Origin: Chlamydomonas reinhardtii
Lineage: Eukaryota > Chlorophyta > Chlorophyceae > Chlamydomonadales > Chlamydomonadaceae
Reading direction: 5' to 3'
DNA: 64,000 nt
Assembly (NCBI RefSeq): GCF_000002595.2
Contig: NC_057013.1
Span: forward strand, 62,001 to 126,000
Below the pieces are notes generated by a model that saw only the letters and a list, made by a program, of their open reading frames with translations, ran no database searches and had not been told where the DNA came from. Position 1 is the first letter of the stretch. Each line of letters opens with the position of its first letter. A program made the position numbers and the translations under genes. This document shows, piece by piece, positions 34,544-45,734 of the stretch.

Positions 34544-37140
34544 CTACTTGACCAAGCTGAGCTTCGCCACATCGGCCGGTGGCGCGCAAGGCAGCCCCGC
34601 GGCCCGCACCGCTGTCGTATTGATGCGGAGCCCCAGCGGATCCCCGCCGTTCAGGAACCACAGGCCCAGCACCTCTGCGCCGCGCTTCTTGTCGCCCACA
34701 CATATAAGGTGGGCGTACAGCCGCCCTGGCACAGCGCAGTGGTCGGGGCTGTCCACCACGCCCTCGTGCCGGTACGCGTCATCGTATTTGTGCCGGTCCA
34801 CCGGGGGGCAGTTGATGTTGCGCTCCCAGGGACTGTTGTGCCGCGCCACACGGGCCGCCTGCGCCGTGGGCACCTTGCGGGACCCCACCGCCGGGTCGGG
34901 CTTGCAGTCGGCCGCCTTGGGCCCCGCACACGCCAGCCAGTGCACGCCGTACAGCTCGTAAAAGACCTCTTGGTCGCCGGTGCGGCGGGTGGCGGCGGCA
35001 GACCAGGCGTCATACATGGCGCGGGAGTTGGGGCTGTTGCGGATGAACAGTACGCCCGTGTTGACGCCCCTGGCGCCAGCAACAGGGGCATCGGATGGGT
35101 GAGGGTGACTGGTGGCGACTCACGTGTCCTGGTCAGTGACTAGAGGTGTTGGGGGCACGCAGGCCACAGCTGTGGGGACGGTTGCAAGCGGGGTTGCTGT
35201 GCAGGTAAATGAACACAAGATGCATGGTGTTGGGGCCCAGGACAAGGCAGTCGCCCGCTTGCCGCTCACTTATGTCCGTAGTCCTCCACCATGGCCGTCA
35301 TGTCCCACTCGGTCCCGGACATGAAGGCGTCCACACTGGGGGCCAGCCGCTTCAGAAATACCTGGGGGCAAAAGGGGAGAGGGCAGGCGGGGAAGAGTAA
35401 GGTGGTGGTGGCGGTGGCGGTGGCGGTGGCAGTGGTGGTGGTGGTGGTGGTGGTGGTGGTGGTGGTGGTGGTGGTGGTCGTGGTGGTGGCGGTGATGGTG
35501 GTGGTGGCGGTGGCGGTGGTGGTGGTGGTGATGGTGGTGGGAATGCGGTGCTTGCTGCGGCTTCCAGGGCCCAAAGGCCCTGGGGGTTAGCAGCTTTAGC
35601 CTTTAACCTGCGTGCTGCCTCCTGCGTCCTGTCAACTGTTTCCTCCCCTGTTGCCTTTTAAACTGCTCCCGCCTCCGCCTGCCGCCTCACCACGTCGTGG
35701 TCGCTGAGCAACACACTGACTCCGGGCGGCAGCAGCTGCAGCACCCGTCGCACCACATGCACCTTTACCCAGCAACCCAGGTAGTAACCTGGACGGCAAC
35801 AACATTAGGGCGCAACCATTTTGACTCGCTTGTATACGCGTGATTGCTACGAGCTGGGCAAAATCACAGGAGCTCACACACAATGGCGAGCATGCGTCCC
35901 GAGGATGATCCCAGTGCAGTCCCTCGCTCAACCCAGAACGCACTACATTATTAGGCTAAAGTAATGCCGCAATACTGAAGCCTGCCCCCGGCCTCCCTCA
36001 ATCACGAACAGCCAGTACTCACCCTCCGTTCCGTACCCGCCGTGTGCGCCCCTGTGCTCCGCCGCCACCTCCCGGGTGGCGTTGTAGCAGGGCAGCCCCA
36101 GCCGCATGCAGTGCGCCAGCCCCTCATTGTCCGCCACCGCCACTATGTAGGAGCTGCCACCGCCGCCAAAGTAGTGCAGTGTGGTCAGCGCGTTGGCCAT
36201 CATCAGGGCTGGGGCGGGAGTGGCAATGGGCCACCAGGCGAGAGGAGGTATGTGGGTGGGGAGTGAGGGTGGTAGCCAGCTCGTTGCGGAATGCAGGGTA
36301 GATGTATGAGGCAAATGCCTTGGTCGACGCATGGTGTCAGCGGCTCTGGCCTGCCACGTGCCGGGGTCACGGACATTGTCGTCCTGGCGCCAGACGGGTG
36401 CCCAGTTAGGCTAGCGCGCCGCTCCCTGTTCCCGCTACCGCCAACGCCCACTGTGCCTATGTTATCTCCACACAACTTTCCATGTCCGTTCATGTGCACC
36501 AGCATGCTCCATTCAGCCTTCTCCTGCCCTCCGGGCACTGTCCCCACCATGATGTGTGTCCAGGTGTGACAGCGCGAACACTGCGACCCAGGTGGCGCCG
36601 GGCGGCCGCTGCACCGCCAGCAGCGCTGCCAGGTCGTTCTGTAACCCGGCATATGGGGCCTGCCAACCAACTGGGCGCTGCCAGGGCAGCAGCGGCAGGG
36701 AGTCCAGCGAGCCGACTGCCTTGACGTCTGGGTTTCAGTATGGGTAAGGGGAAGAGGAAGAGCAGGGGTGAACACTTCGGGAGCAGGAATGGCGCTGCGG
36801 CGTTCGGGCAGGGGAACACAGTCACTGCGATTACGTCGGTCACGGCAGTCACTTCGACACGCGCAGTACGCTTCGCTGCGCATGGCTGGCTGGAGGCCTA
36901 GTAGGTGCGGTGTGGGCTCGGGGTGCATTGTGGTGGGAGTGAGGTAGATAGGGCGCGAGGACTAGAGCTGGTGAGCGGCGCCCTACCTTGGGTGGTGCCG
37001 ACAACCTTGTCGCCAGCAGCTTCCATTGCCGTGATGAGAAGGGCCAGAACGGCCCCTGGGTAAAAGTAAGCCCGGCTAAGTGCGCGGCACCGCCGCAGTG
37101 ACCATCTGCAGCTAACACTGCGAGCTGACAATTTGCACAT
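34544..37140 (-). CDS. Type II membrane nucleotide-diphospho-sugar transferase
   Basis: Six exons (36987-37140, 36548-36727, 36023-36208, 35691-35788, 35270-35361, 34544-35069) join in phase to 411 residues. A short basic N-terminus and one hydrophobic segment (about 29-46, YFYPGAVLALLITAMEAAG) suggest a Golgi type II anchor. The rest has the layout of the PF03407-type glycosyltransferases of algae and plants: ALTTLHYFGG and SYIVAVADNEGL, then VSVLLSDHDVVFL (acid pair D203-H-D205, placed like the metal/nucleotide-sugar DxD site), then GVNTGVLFIRNSPNSRAMYD and a DQEVFYELYG block. Donor and acceptor sugars cannot be told from sequence. The final 110 residues include HLICVGDKKRGAEVLGLWFLN and end in KLSLVK. 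The ATG chosen is the first true ATG; an upstream GTG is ignored. The intron 35362-35690 holds a long (GGT)n tract. Confidence 0.85.
35400..35541. repeat. (GGTGGC)n/(GGT)n microsatellite
   Basis: About 140 bases of GGT units with scattered GGC and GAT variants lie in the intron between exons 4 and 5 of the glycosyltransferase gene. Confidence 0.95.
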
Positions 37141-38063
37141 CTTCACCACTAGAGCACAATGTCGACGCGCTCGATTGCCAGACCGGAGTCAAGCCACGGC
37201 CTTACAACAGCACCTTGTCTGCTTGTAGTAACATCGTTGGTTGCTCTGTGTGGCTTTTTGGGGGTGACGTTTGGTTCCAATCCAAGAACGAGGCCCGCAA
37301 ACTTGCTGAACTTTGTCCAGCAGTTTCGTTCTTGCAACTGGGCCGAACGACTGGCATACTGTAGTCGTCTAGTTATTTCATGGAGCGGACGAGTAGCATC
37401 ATAACATCATCTTGGACTGCGCCCGCTGCAACGGCGTGCGCCGTACCGTGTTCCATGGCCTTCCACGGTGTTCCGTGTACACAAAGCCACTACCACTCGC
37501 GCACGCTCGCGCCGCTCGAAACCCCCAGTGTACCCTCATCGTGACAAAACGACCGCGTGGAGACAACTCAACAGCCACGATTGCCACACTCAATGCGCCA
37601 GTTCGCGTTCATATCATCGTCTGTCTACTCTGCCGGGTCCCGGTTCACACCGCACACACGTCGAACGTAGCCCCTTCTCGCAGACTTGCCTGCGCTAGAC
37701 AAACGCGCAATCGATTGATTGCCAAGACCCTCGCGCCACTTAAGGGAAATGTGTACATACCCTGATATCGACGATGATTTAAACCCTGTGCAGAGGCACT
37801 GCGCTTCCACCAGGACACAGCCACACCAGGCCAGCCGCACAGGCGGCGAGAGCGGTGGCTGTAAAAGACTCCGCCCGGGCGCGCCCCAGCAACACATGGT
37901 GCAGCTCCTAGCCCATGCAGCCGCCGTCCCTTGCCAATGCCCCGGCCCTGGTGGCCGCAACCAGGTACCCCAGGTGCTGGACACCTCCGCCAAGTGGCAC
38001 AGCTACAGCGTTGCGCAGCACACAGCTGTGCGCGGCGGGCGCTAATGAGGCGCGGGCGCGTTA
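37141..38063. other. Space between two tandem minus-strand genes
   Basis: This is probably the 3' UTR of the multi-span membrane protein gene followed by the glycosyltransferase promoter. A minus-strand TGTAA at 37202-37206 would give a roughly 860-base 3' UTR that ends only about 60 bases before the next ATG. No coding sequence is convincing. Confidence 0.5.
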
Positions 38064-39597
38064 CTAGGGGCCGGCCGCAGTGGCGCCCTCAGCCGCAGCG
38101 GCCCCCGCCGCTGTCCCCGCCGCCGACTGCCCCAGTGCCGCCAGCAGCGGGCGCAGCAGTGCGGCGGCCAGTGGGAAGTTGTCAGCCAGAGATCGCGCCA
38201 TGAGCAGTGAACCGCGCATGCCGATGTACACAGCCACTGCGAGGAGGACGGGGAGGTGACAGGTGGGCGCCGAGAGGTAACAGGAGGCGGATACAGAGCG
38301 GGGGGTTGCCGATAGACACCAGCCCAAACTGAACCGTGGTGGGCGCGGAAGAGGAAGGGTTAAGAGTTTGTACATGGTAATAGCATGCATCGCTAGCGGT
38401 TGGTGCACGCACGTGCCAGCCCGACAAGACCACCGACGAGCGCGCAGCGAGTACACCAGGTGTTCCCAACAGCGCACATATGCTTAAATCCAACACACTT
38501 GCCGCTACCCCATCTCACCGTTCTCGCCCCCTGACAGTTCCCTCCTTCCCGCAGGCCCAACGCCCGTTACGAGCCCTCCCACTCTCGTAGATACGCGCTT
38601 GCTATCTACCGCCCCCGCTAAGACCATACCACCGTGCTCTCTAGGCTGGCTGGCTGGTCGGGGTCTGGGTGTCCATTGAGTCGGGCTAGGAATGTACTCA
38701 TCACCCCCATAACACCCATTGCTGTTGCTACTGCTGCCGCACCGCCGTGGTGCCCACGCTCCAAACCTCCAGTGCACGTATCAGTGCCGGCTTGCAGGGA
38801 CCACGTGCGAACACCCGGCGGACATATTGTCCTATCGATGACATCTGGACCAAGTCGTTTTGCTTAGGCACATACTCGAGTGTCTAATGATTGTGCTGAC
38901 TAGGAATGGTGTAGACAGTCCCCACCCCCCCGCGGCTAGAACCCCGCCCCATCCGGTCACAGCCGCCGATCCGGCAGCCTGCCCGGCCCCTCCGCCCCCA
39001 CCTGCCGGTAGCGCCAACACCGCCGCCAGAAGTAGCCCCAGCAGCAGCACCGCCAGCACCGTGTCCACTGTCAAGAACACGGCGCGCCTGCGGGGCAAAG
39101 CGGGGGGCGAGGAGGGAGGCACTGCGTGGGGGAAGCTAGGGCCTATGGGTTCAGGGTGTGAAGGCCGCAAGACTGCAGCCCGCATGCCGTGCTCTGGGGC
39201 GCCGTCGCGCTGGGAGACGCATATTGGGAGGGGTGGGCCATGTGAGAGCGAGTGCTAACGTATAATGACCGCCTAAACTGCCGCAAGGTCTACCGACCTG
39301 GGGTTGGACAAGGCGGCGAGCGGCTGCCAACGCCACACCACAAAACGCCAGTGCGCAACGGTCGGCTAGCTTGACCTCGACTGTAACCTAGCCCATTTAC
39401 CTCCCGGGTCGCGACAGAAGGACAAGCAGCAGGAATCCAAAAATGGCTGTCCCCGCTGCAGTGAACTGTGCCGACTCGGGGATGCCGTCCAGTGGCGGGA
39501 GCGACTTCGTGGTCCACGCCAGGGACGCCACTGCGCTGAGCGTCTCTAGATCTTGCATCCGCTGCATTTGGAACTCCGTAAAGTTGAAGGGCTGCAT
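38064..39597 (-). CDS. Conserved-looking small multi-span membrane protein
   Basis: I do not recognise the family. Three exons (39401-39597, 39002-39087, 38064-38236) join in phase to 151 residues. The N-terminus (MQPFNFTEFQMQRMQDLETL) is polar and amphipathic. Hydrophobic segments follow at about 48-62 (AAGTAIFGFLLLVLLS), 67-92 (VFLTVDTVLAVLLLGLLLAA) and a weaker one near 93-130. The C-terminus is an Ala/Gly-rich tail. There is no cleavable signal peptide. The exon-2/exon-3 junction splits a Val codon inside the second hydrophobic block, and the downstream frame has no stop until the proposed end; this supports the model. The start lies 355 bp from a divergent small gene, suggesting a shared promoter. 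Confidence 0.65.
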
Positions 39598-39952
39598 TCT
39601 CTAGTCAAGTCACACAAAGTTGCAGCGTCCTGTAATTGTATGTGTACTAGAAGATGAACGTGGACACCTCGGAAGTATGGTGCAACGAGCTCGGGTCGTG
39701 AAAAGAGCGACCGTTTCTGACGAGGAACCTTCTCCGAGTCCCTTTAAGCTCGTTTTAGTAGGCCCAGTACTGAGGTATACCACGTTACACTGTATCATGG
39801 TGCTGCACAAAGAACCAGGCAAATTGGTCCCGCCGAATGCATTATGCATGGGCGCAGCGCTTGCAACCCTTGCTTTCCCGCACACCCCTTTATGATTGAC
39901 GTTTAACAGGCGTTATTGTTTCGGTATCTACTGCTGGGATATTGTGGGCTGG
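39598..39952. promoter_or_regulatory. Compact bidirectional promoter
   Basis: Only 355 bp separate the ATGs of two divergent small membrane-protein genes. No clear TATA box is visible. Its base composition is less GC-rich than the surroundings. Confidence 0.45.
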
Positions 39953-40222
39953 ATGGACGAGAACAGGCCAGCGGTCCAACCCCTTCCCAAGCTCTCCCGC
40001 GAGGACAAGGCCTGGTTGAGTAGGAAGTACCATCGGCGTGTTAAGCTTGCTACCAACGCAATTCTCGGGGTGACGCTAGTGAGCTGCGTGCTCTTCGATT
40101 GGGACACATACCTTGGCACAGACAAGCACATCTTTCGCAGCGTTCGCCCAACCGTTCGACGATTCCTGGACTCGGTCTACGGAATTGCGCCTGAGTCGGC
40201 CGACAAGAAGCGGGACGCTTGA
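39953..40222 (+). CDS. Small single-pass membrane protein, unknown family
   Basis: This is an intronless 89-residue frame. The N-terminus is polar and basic (SREDKAWLSRKYHRRVKL), followed by one hydrophobic segment (TNAILGVTLVSCVLFDW) and a basic amphipathic C-terminus (HIFRSVRPTVRRFLDSVYG) with a charged tail ending KKRDA. This resembles small organellar or ER subunit-type proteins, but I cannot name the family. The ATG inside an upstream-extended frame was chosen because the residues before it (from 39896) look like translated leader. It is divergent from the multi-span gene. No TGTAA is evident before the next gene, 528 bases away. Confidence 0.55.
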   Translation: MDENRPAVQPLPKLSREDKAWLSRKYHRRVKLATNAILGVTLVSCVLFDWDTYLGTDKHIFRSVRPTVRRFLDSVYGIAPESADKKRDA

Positions 40223-40750
40223 GGCGCGACGGTACTCATTTGTGCGGCGGCGCTCTTGCGAAAGGTACGCGAAGGGACTCCTGCCGACACGGTGGGGCCC
40301 CGTCTGCATATCACTGGTAGCTAGGTGTGAAGCTATAGCACTGGGCTATGCAAGCCTCGCGGTCGGCAGACGGCCCCGAAAGTCCAAACTGTTGAGCGGC
40401 ACGTCGATCCCCGCGCGGGTGTTGCAGTGAAGCCCCGGCAAGTCGCCACCCGTGTGCCCAAAGGCACATCGGTGATTGACGTGGTGCCTGTGCATGTTCT
40501 CCCTGAATCTCGTTTGTGCCTCACCAGTGCTGCAGCTCGGCAACTCGAACATACACCAACCGCCCGGCACAGTCCGGCCACTGTGCTGACCCGACTGACC
40601 CGTTTCAACCACTTGACCTGTGCCGCAGACCCGGCCGCAGCCACGCCTGTGACAAAGCGCAGTCGTCATCTGCTGAGCACGGCATTAGCACGGCAGTGAC
40701 GTCTTCCCATCAACACCAATAGCAGCTTCGGCTCCACGCGCCACAGCATC
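40223..40750. other. Intergenic/5' UTR before PAM2-Smr gene
   Basis: I see no gene here. It must hold the 3' end of the small-protein transcript and the promoter/5' UTR of the next gene. Confidence 0.5.
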
Positions 40751-43630
40751 ATGACCGGCGCAACCGCCGCCAACGCCCAGGCGCTGAACGCCGCCGCCAA
40801 GGAGTTTGTGCCGCACTGTGACGACGCGGCCACGCTCCGGAAAGCCCCTTCAACTGAGCAGCCTAAGAAGGACGCCGCACAGGCCCAGTCCCACCTACAC
40901 CACCTCCGCGTCAACGCGCCTGCGTTCGTGCCTCGCGCTTCCGGCCACCACCCCGCTACCCCCGACCGGCCCAGCGAGCGGCCCGCCCAGTCCTCATCCT
41001 CCATAGCCGCCAGCGTGAGCGGCAGCAGCACCAGCGGCGCCTCGCGCACCGCCGACTGCTGCGCGCCAGAGGAGGGTGACGACGAGGAGGGCGAGGCCGG
41101 CGTCGGCGCGTGCGGCGAGTCGTCTGCGGGTGGTTGCTGCGAGTGCGGCGCTGAGGACGGCGAGTGCGGCCACTCTTCCAACGCAGGAGAGGAGGGAGAT
41201 GCTCTGGCAGGTGGCGGCGCGTATGGAGGCGGCGCTCTGGAGCAACTACCGTACCGCTGGGAGGGCGGCGTGCCGTACAATGGCGCCGTGTACTACGACG
41301 CCGCGTTCGTAGACCCGTACGGCCTTGCCACGTACGGCTACCTGACTGATGGTAGCTTTGAAGCCAGTCAGTGCCAGGCCTACTACGACTCGGAGGCCGC
41401 AGCCGCCGCGGCCGCCTACTACGCCATGATGGGCGCCGAGGATCTTGAGGGTGAGGGTGAGGGCGAGGGCGCCAGCGGCACCAGCGGCAGCACGGCGGCC
41501 GGCACTGGCGCAGGCGCAGGCGGCGCAGCGTCCGCAGAGACGGCCGAGTCGCAGCTGGCGGCGTCGGATTGTGTTGAGGGCCTGGCTGCCTCCCTGGAGG
41601 GCAGCGACAAGGCCCTGGCTGCGGGTGAGGCGCGGGAGCTGCTGGAGCTGTTCTTCCCGCACTACGCCGGGGCGGCACTGGCGCGGCTGCTGGCGCGCAC
41701 AGGCGGCGATCTGGCCGCGGCCTTTGCGGAGCTGGCGGCTCTGGAGCGCCAGGCGGCTGCGGAGCGAGCGGCGGAGCGGGCCGCGGCGGCCGCAGGGGCC
41801 AGCACCAGCGGCCGTGGCGCGGCGGGGCAGCAGGCCGGCAAGGGCAAGGGCGCCACGGCTGCGGGCGGTAAGGGTCAGGGGCAGCCGGCCCAGCAGGGTC
41901 AGGCGGGCAAGGGCAAGGGTGGCGCGTTCAAGCTGGACCCCGAGGTGAGCTGCAATACAGGGGGCGGGCGAGGCAGACGTGCGGGCGGGCGGATGCATGG
42001 CACATCGCACGGAACAGATGCAAGACAGAGGATTACAGCTTTGTTTGCCAAGCTTACGTCATGTTGGACGCGGCCTAACGCCCCTATTCCGCACGGCACA
42101 GGCCTTCCCAACGCTGGCCGGCTCCCCGATGAAGCATCCACAACAGCAACACACACCCAGCAAGAAACACTCTGGCGCAGCCGCTGTGGAAGACGCCCGT
42201 GAAGTGCAGCAGGAGCAGAAGCAGCAACAGCAGCAGCAGCCCAAGGAAGGGCACGCAAAGGCGAATCGGCCACCAGAGGCGAAGGAGGATGCAGTGGAGG
42301 CGAAGGCAGAGGCACCAGCGGACGCCCACCCTGCGGCCAGCACGGACGGAGATGGGAAAGCAGCCCCGGCGCCGGTCCCCGCTACCGCTCCCACGCCTGC
42401 CCGGGCAGCACCCAGGCCGGGCGCCCAGGCCAGCAGCATCAACCCCGCCAAGCCCAACTTCGCCGCCATGCTCCGCAATTCGGTCAGCGCCGACGTCAAC
42501 TTGGCAGCGCCCGCATCCAAGCCGGCCGCAGGCAAGTCGGCGGTCGGCGGCGCCAAGCAGACGCAGCCGGCGGCGGCACCCAAGGGTTCTGCGCCTGCGG
42601 CTGAGGGAGTGGCGGTCCCCCGTGTGGCCACGGGCGCGGCTGCCGCGGCGCAGTACGGCGAGGAGCGGGCGGAGGCGGCAGTGCTGGCGCGCGCACGAAA
42701 CGCGTTCTTCATGCAGGTGCGGCAATGGGAGGTTTGGGATGGTATGTGGGGGACATGCTGCGGCTGTGCGGATGCTGATCGCGCATGCCCGTGCAGTGAG
42801 CCGGGGCCGCAGCTTGAAGGCGGTCCGCTGACGCGTTCGTTGGAGCGGTGTGTGCATCCCGCCCCATAAGCCACCAGCTTCATGATGCGCATATCCGTGC
42901 ACGAGTTTCCGCGCAAGGCCCTTCCCCTCCCTTCCCGTCCCCTGCTTCAGGCCACGCTGGCCTTCCTGTCCGGCGACAAGGCGCTGGCCCGGCAGCTGGG
43001 CCGCAAGGGCCGCGCCGCCAATGAGGCCATGAAGGCGGCGCACGCGGCGGCGGCGGCGCGCATCTTCGCCGCCCGCAATGCGCACGTCGCCGGCCGGCAA
43101 CAGCAGCAAGGCGGCGGCAAGCGGCAGGCGGGTGGCAAGACGGAGCAGCAGGGCAAGGGCGGCGGCAAGGCACACCCTGCACAGCCACAGGGCACCGGCG
43201 GCAAGGCGCAGGGCGTCCCCAGCGAGGGGTGTGTGCGGTTTGTGGACCTGCATGGGCTCCATGTGACGGAGGCAGTGGCGGCGCTGGAGGCTCAGATTGA
43301 GGCGGCACGGGCGGCGGGTTGCAGCCACCTGCGCGTGTGCACCGGCACAGGCAGCCATACGAAGGCGGGTCGGCATGGCGGCGTATGCATTCGGAAAAGC
43401 CAGGGCGCGCATGCTTGAGAATGGCCATGATGCGGCACGATGCCTGTTTGCTGTCCTCTTTGATCTTACAATCGCTTCAAACATTCAACTCCCACCCTCT
43501 CGTGCGCATCCGCAACACACAGGGCGCCAAGACGCCCGCGCGGCTGCCTGCCGCGGTGGCAGACACGTTGTTGGCGCACCACATAACCTTCCGCACGCTG
43601 CAGCCAGGCCTGCTGGAGGGGTCGCTGTGA
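40751..43630 (+). CDS. PAM2-CUE-DUF1771-Smr protein (CID5/6/7-like)
   Basis: Four exons (40751-41944, 42102-42716, 42951-43382, 43523-43630) join in phase 0 to 782 residues. Residues about 10-20 (QALNAAAKEFVP) and 55-66 (HHLRVNAPAFVP) both fit the PAM2 motif, which binds the MLLE domain of poly(A)-binding protein. An Asp/Glu/Gly/Tyr-rich stretch follows. A CUE-like helix bundle lies at about 288-335 (EARELLELFFPHYAGAALAR), with a long Ala/Gln/Lys-rich linker after it. DUF1771 spans about 582-648 (YGEERAEAAVLARARNAFFM ... AARIFAARN). A C-terminal Smr domain starts near 698 (FVDLHGLHVTEAVAALE, TGTGSH). Arabidopsis CID5-7 have this order with one PAM2. The Smr core could be a nuclease or RNA-binding unit. 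The last donor is GTATGC at 43383; the nearer GTCGGC would break the frame. Confidence 0.88.
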
Positions 43631-43984
43631 GCGCGACGGTGATGGGCGTGAGGCTTTTTGCGCCGTATGCTGTGTGGAGTGTTGCGTTGCATTGAGAAAC
43701 GGACTTGTTAGCAGCAGGCTGCGGGAGGTACTGTGACATGTGACCTGTGGTGTTGGCTAGCTAATGGCAGGCGGGCGCGCGGATTACACACGATATATAC
43801 AGCGTGTCCTTGCGCAACTCATCGACAATGTCGTGCTAGCCATAGAACATGATGGATTGATGGCCACACCAACAAGTGCACATGGTGTCGGTGACGGCCG
43901 CATGGACTATGGTGTCGGTCTTCTTAGCAGCTGGTTAGCGGCCTACTCGTGTCATACAACGTGTAGGTGTGTAGCATTAAGCTG

Positions 43985-43989
43985 TGTAA
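43985..43989 (+). terminator. Poly(A) signal TGTAA of PAM2-Smr gene
   Basis: TGTAA lies about 355 bases past the stop codon. Confidence 0.55.
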
Positions 43990-44751
43990 GGCCCACCCAG
44001 TATGTAGCTGGCCGTCCAGCGCCGGACCTGCTGTGCTTCCTGGCAACCTTTTGTGAATGTGGGACGAGTTACATGTAGCACGGCATGTATTAAAGGCATC
44101 ATAAGCAGCAGCAGTGAGCTCTGATGGGATGGTGGCGGATGCAAAGATATGAGTGTCTATCTTGTACTGACTCGTAGACAAGCTCGTATAGGCGTTGTGG
44201 TAAGATATTAGACCCGACGACGGGGAGCATACGTTTTGGACCGTTTGTTCGTTGCGGGGAGCAAGCGAACTGGGCGGTGAGGCAAAAGAGTGAGGGTTTG
44301 ACTACCTTCCAATCTTCTTGTGATATATGTGCAGTTGCGTGTCTACATTCTCTCCCGTGATTCTCTCCCCTGATCGCATCAATTGCTGTGCCGCGAGACA
44401 AGAAAGCTCAACTGAACGTATGCCACACGCGTTCTTGCAATCTTGCTGTTACGTTGCACCATTGTTCCTTTACCGTCCTTCACGTCTGAGGCACCGTAAA
44501 TGAGACACCGTACAGGACAGGGTAAGGGCAGGTTGGCTGGTTCCGTAGTGTGCCTCAGAAGTTGCTCCAAGGCTCCATCCTGAACCGGTCTCTTCATCAC
44601 AGCTGGCAGAGGGACCGAACTGTCCGATGCTGGGTGTGCGACACGGGCCACCCCTCATCGCTGCAGTGTGCGTGACCAGCCTGCTGTTTTGGCTCGCTGT
44701 ACAATACTACGTGCGTCCCACCCGTGCACACGTGCTGTAGCCACGTCCAGC

Positions 44752-44756
44752 TTACA
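44752..44756 (-). terminator. Poly(A) signal TGTAA of 82-residue membrane protein gene
   Basis: Minus-strand TGTAA lies about 550 bases past the stop codon at 45307. Confidence 0.5.
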
Positions 44757-45306
44757 GCGCAGTTCCTTTGCCGTTCCACGGCTTATTATCTTGCCAATTC
44801 TATATTTTGGCTGTTATGACACCTCGAATGCACACTCCACATGACAAACCAAACCCTTAAACCGAACACCACAGTCCGAGCGCGCCCGCGTCGGACGGGC
44901 ACACCCGACAGCCGACAGGGGTTGCCACGCCAGCGTGCAGTCAAGAACACCGAGGACGAGGCAGAACAGGCCAAATCCGCAAGGGCTCACATGAATGTGG
45001 AAGCAAGAAGCACCCGATATGGTCACTCACGCATTCTTCTCCGCGCTCTCGTCTAGAGCAAAACCCTGTCAATGCCAAGTGCTCTCGGGCCACTCCAAGC
45101 TTTTCATGCCCCCTACGCTCGAGTAATCGAGCTCAGAAACCAGCCCCGCGTTACGCCGAGCCGCGTAGTAGGTAAGCGAAGTAGCGCAAATTCTCACGCT
45201 GACACCGCTCCAGTCGCAGCCACCGGACAGCTTCAGGACACACGCTCTGTGTCAGCAGTTACTATAGGCGACTGCGGCTTGTGCCCGCAGTGCTCATGCA
45301 GGCGGT

Positions 45307-45734
45307 TTACTTGACAAACTTGCTCATGTCGTTGTCGAACAGGCTCGTGCTGCGGCCCACGAACATTGAGCGAATGGAGTTCTTGAACTGGTCACCCTTC
45401 TTGGCTGCCTCAGCAGTCTCAGGCGTGATGCCCGCAGTCTGCTCGGGGTCGTGCTGTCGGTGGGCAATTTGTGGGGCAGCAGACCGCGGTTGGCAAGCCA
45501 ATCGCAAAGCACAGCAGGCTATAATGAGGCACCTAAAGAGGACGCAGGCTAGGGTGCCAACAGAGCCTCCTGAGTCGCAAACAAACTCGGCGGCAAAGCT
45601 CGATTGCCTCGCCCTGCGCCCTGTCCACTTACGCGGATGACGCGGTAAAGCATGGTGCTGAAGGCGCCCGCCGCGAAGACGATGGGCACGGACAGCGCCA
45701 GAATATCAGCGGGAATGCCACGGGCGGGGGCCAT
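45307..45734 (-). CDS. 82-residue membrane protein of unknown family
   Basis: Two exons (45633-45734 and 45307-45453) join in phase 0. The N-terminus is short, then one hydrophobic helix (ILALSVPIVFAAGAFSTMLY), then a soluble polar tail (HDPEQTAGITPETAEAAKKG) ending in a basic/hydrophobic stretch (NSIRSMFVGRSTSLF). The composition, intact splice sites and non-repetitive tail argue for a real gene. I do not recognise the family; small subunits of organellar or ER complexes look like this. The ATG at 45734 is the first true ATG in the frame; the frame itself continues upstream only through non-ATG codons. Confidence 0.6.

Larger units (their letters stand above)
43631..45306. other. Convergent intergenic space
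   Basis: This holds the 3' UTRs of the PAM2-Smr gene (+) and the small membrane gene (-). TGTAA occurs at 43985-43989 (+) and at 44752-44756 (-). An open frame at 43764-44078 has no domains and is probably 3' UTR. No gene is seen. Confidence 0.55.

Noticed and set aside
35291-35590. Frames of (VVVV)n and (TTTT)n
   Set aside because: They come from the (GGT)n microsatellite in a glycosyltransferase intron.
43764-44078. 104-codon plus-strand frame after the PAM2-Smr gene
   Set aside because: No domains; it overlaps the TGTAA signal at 43985, so it is more likely 3' UTR.
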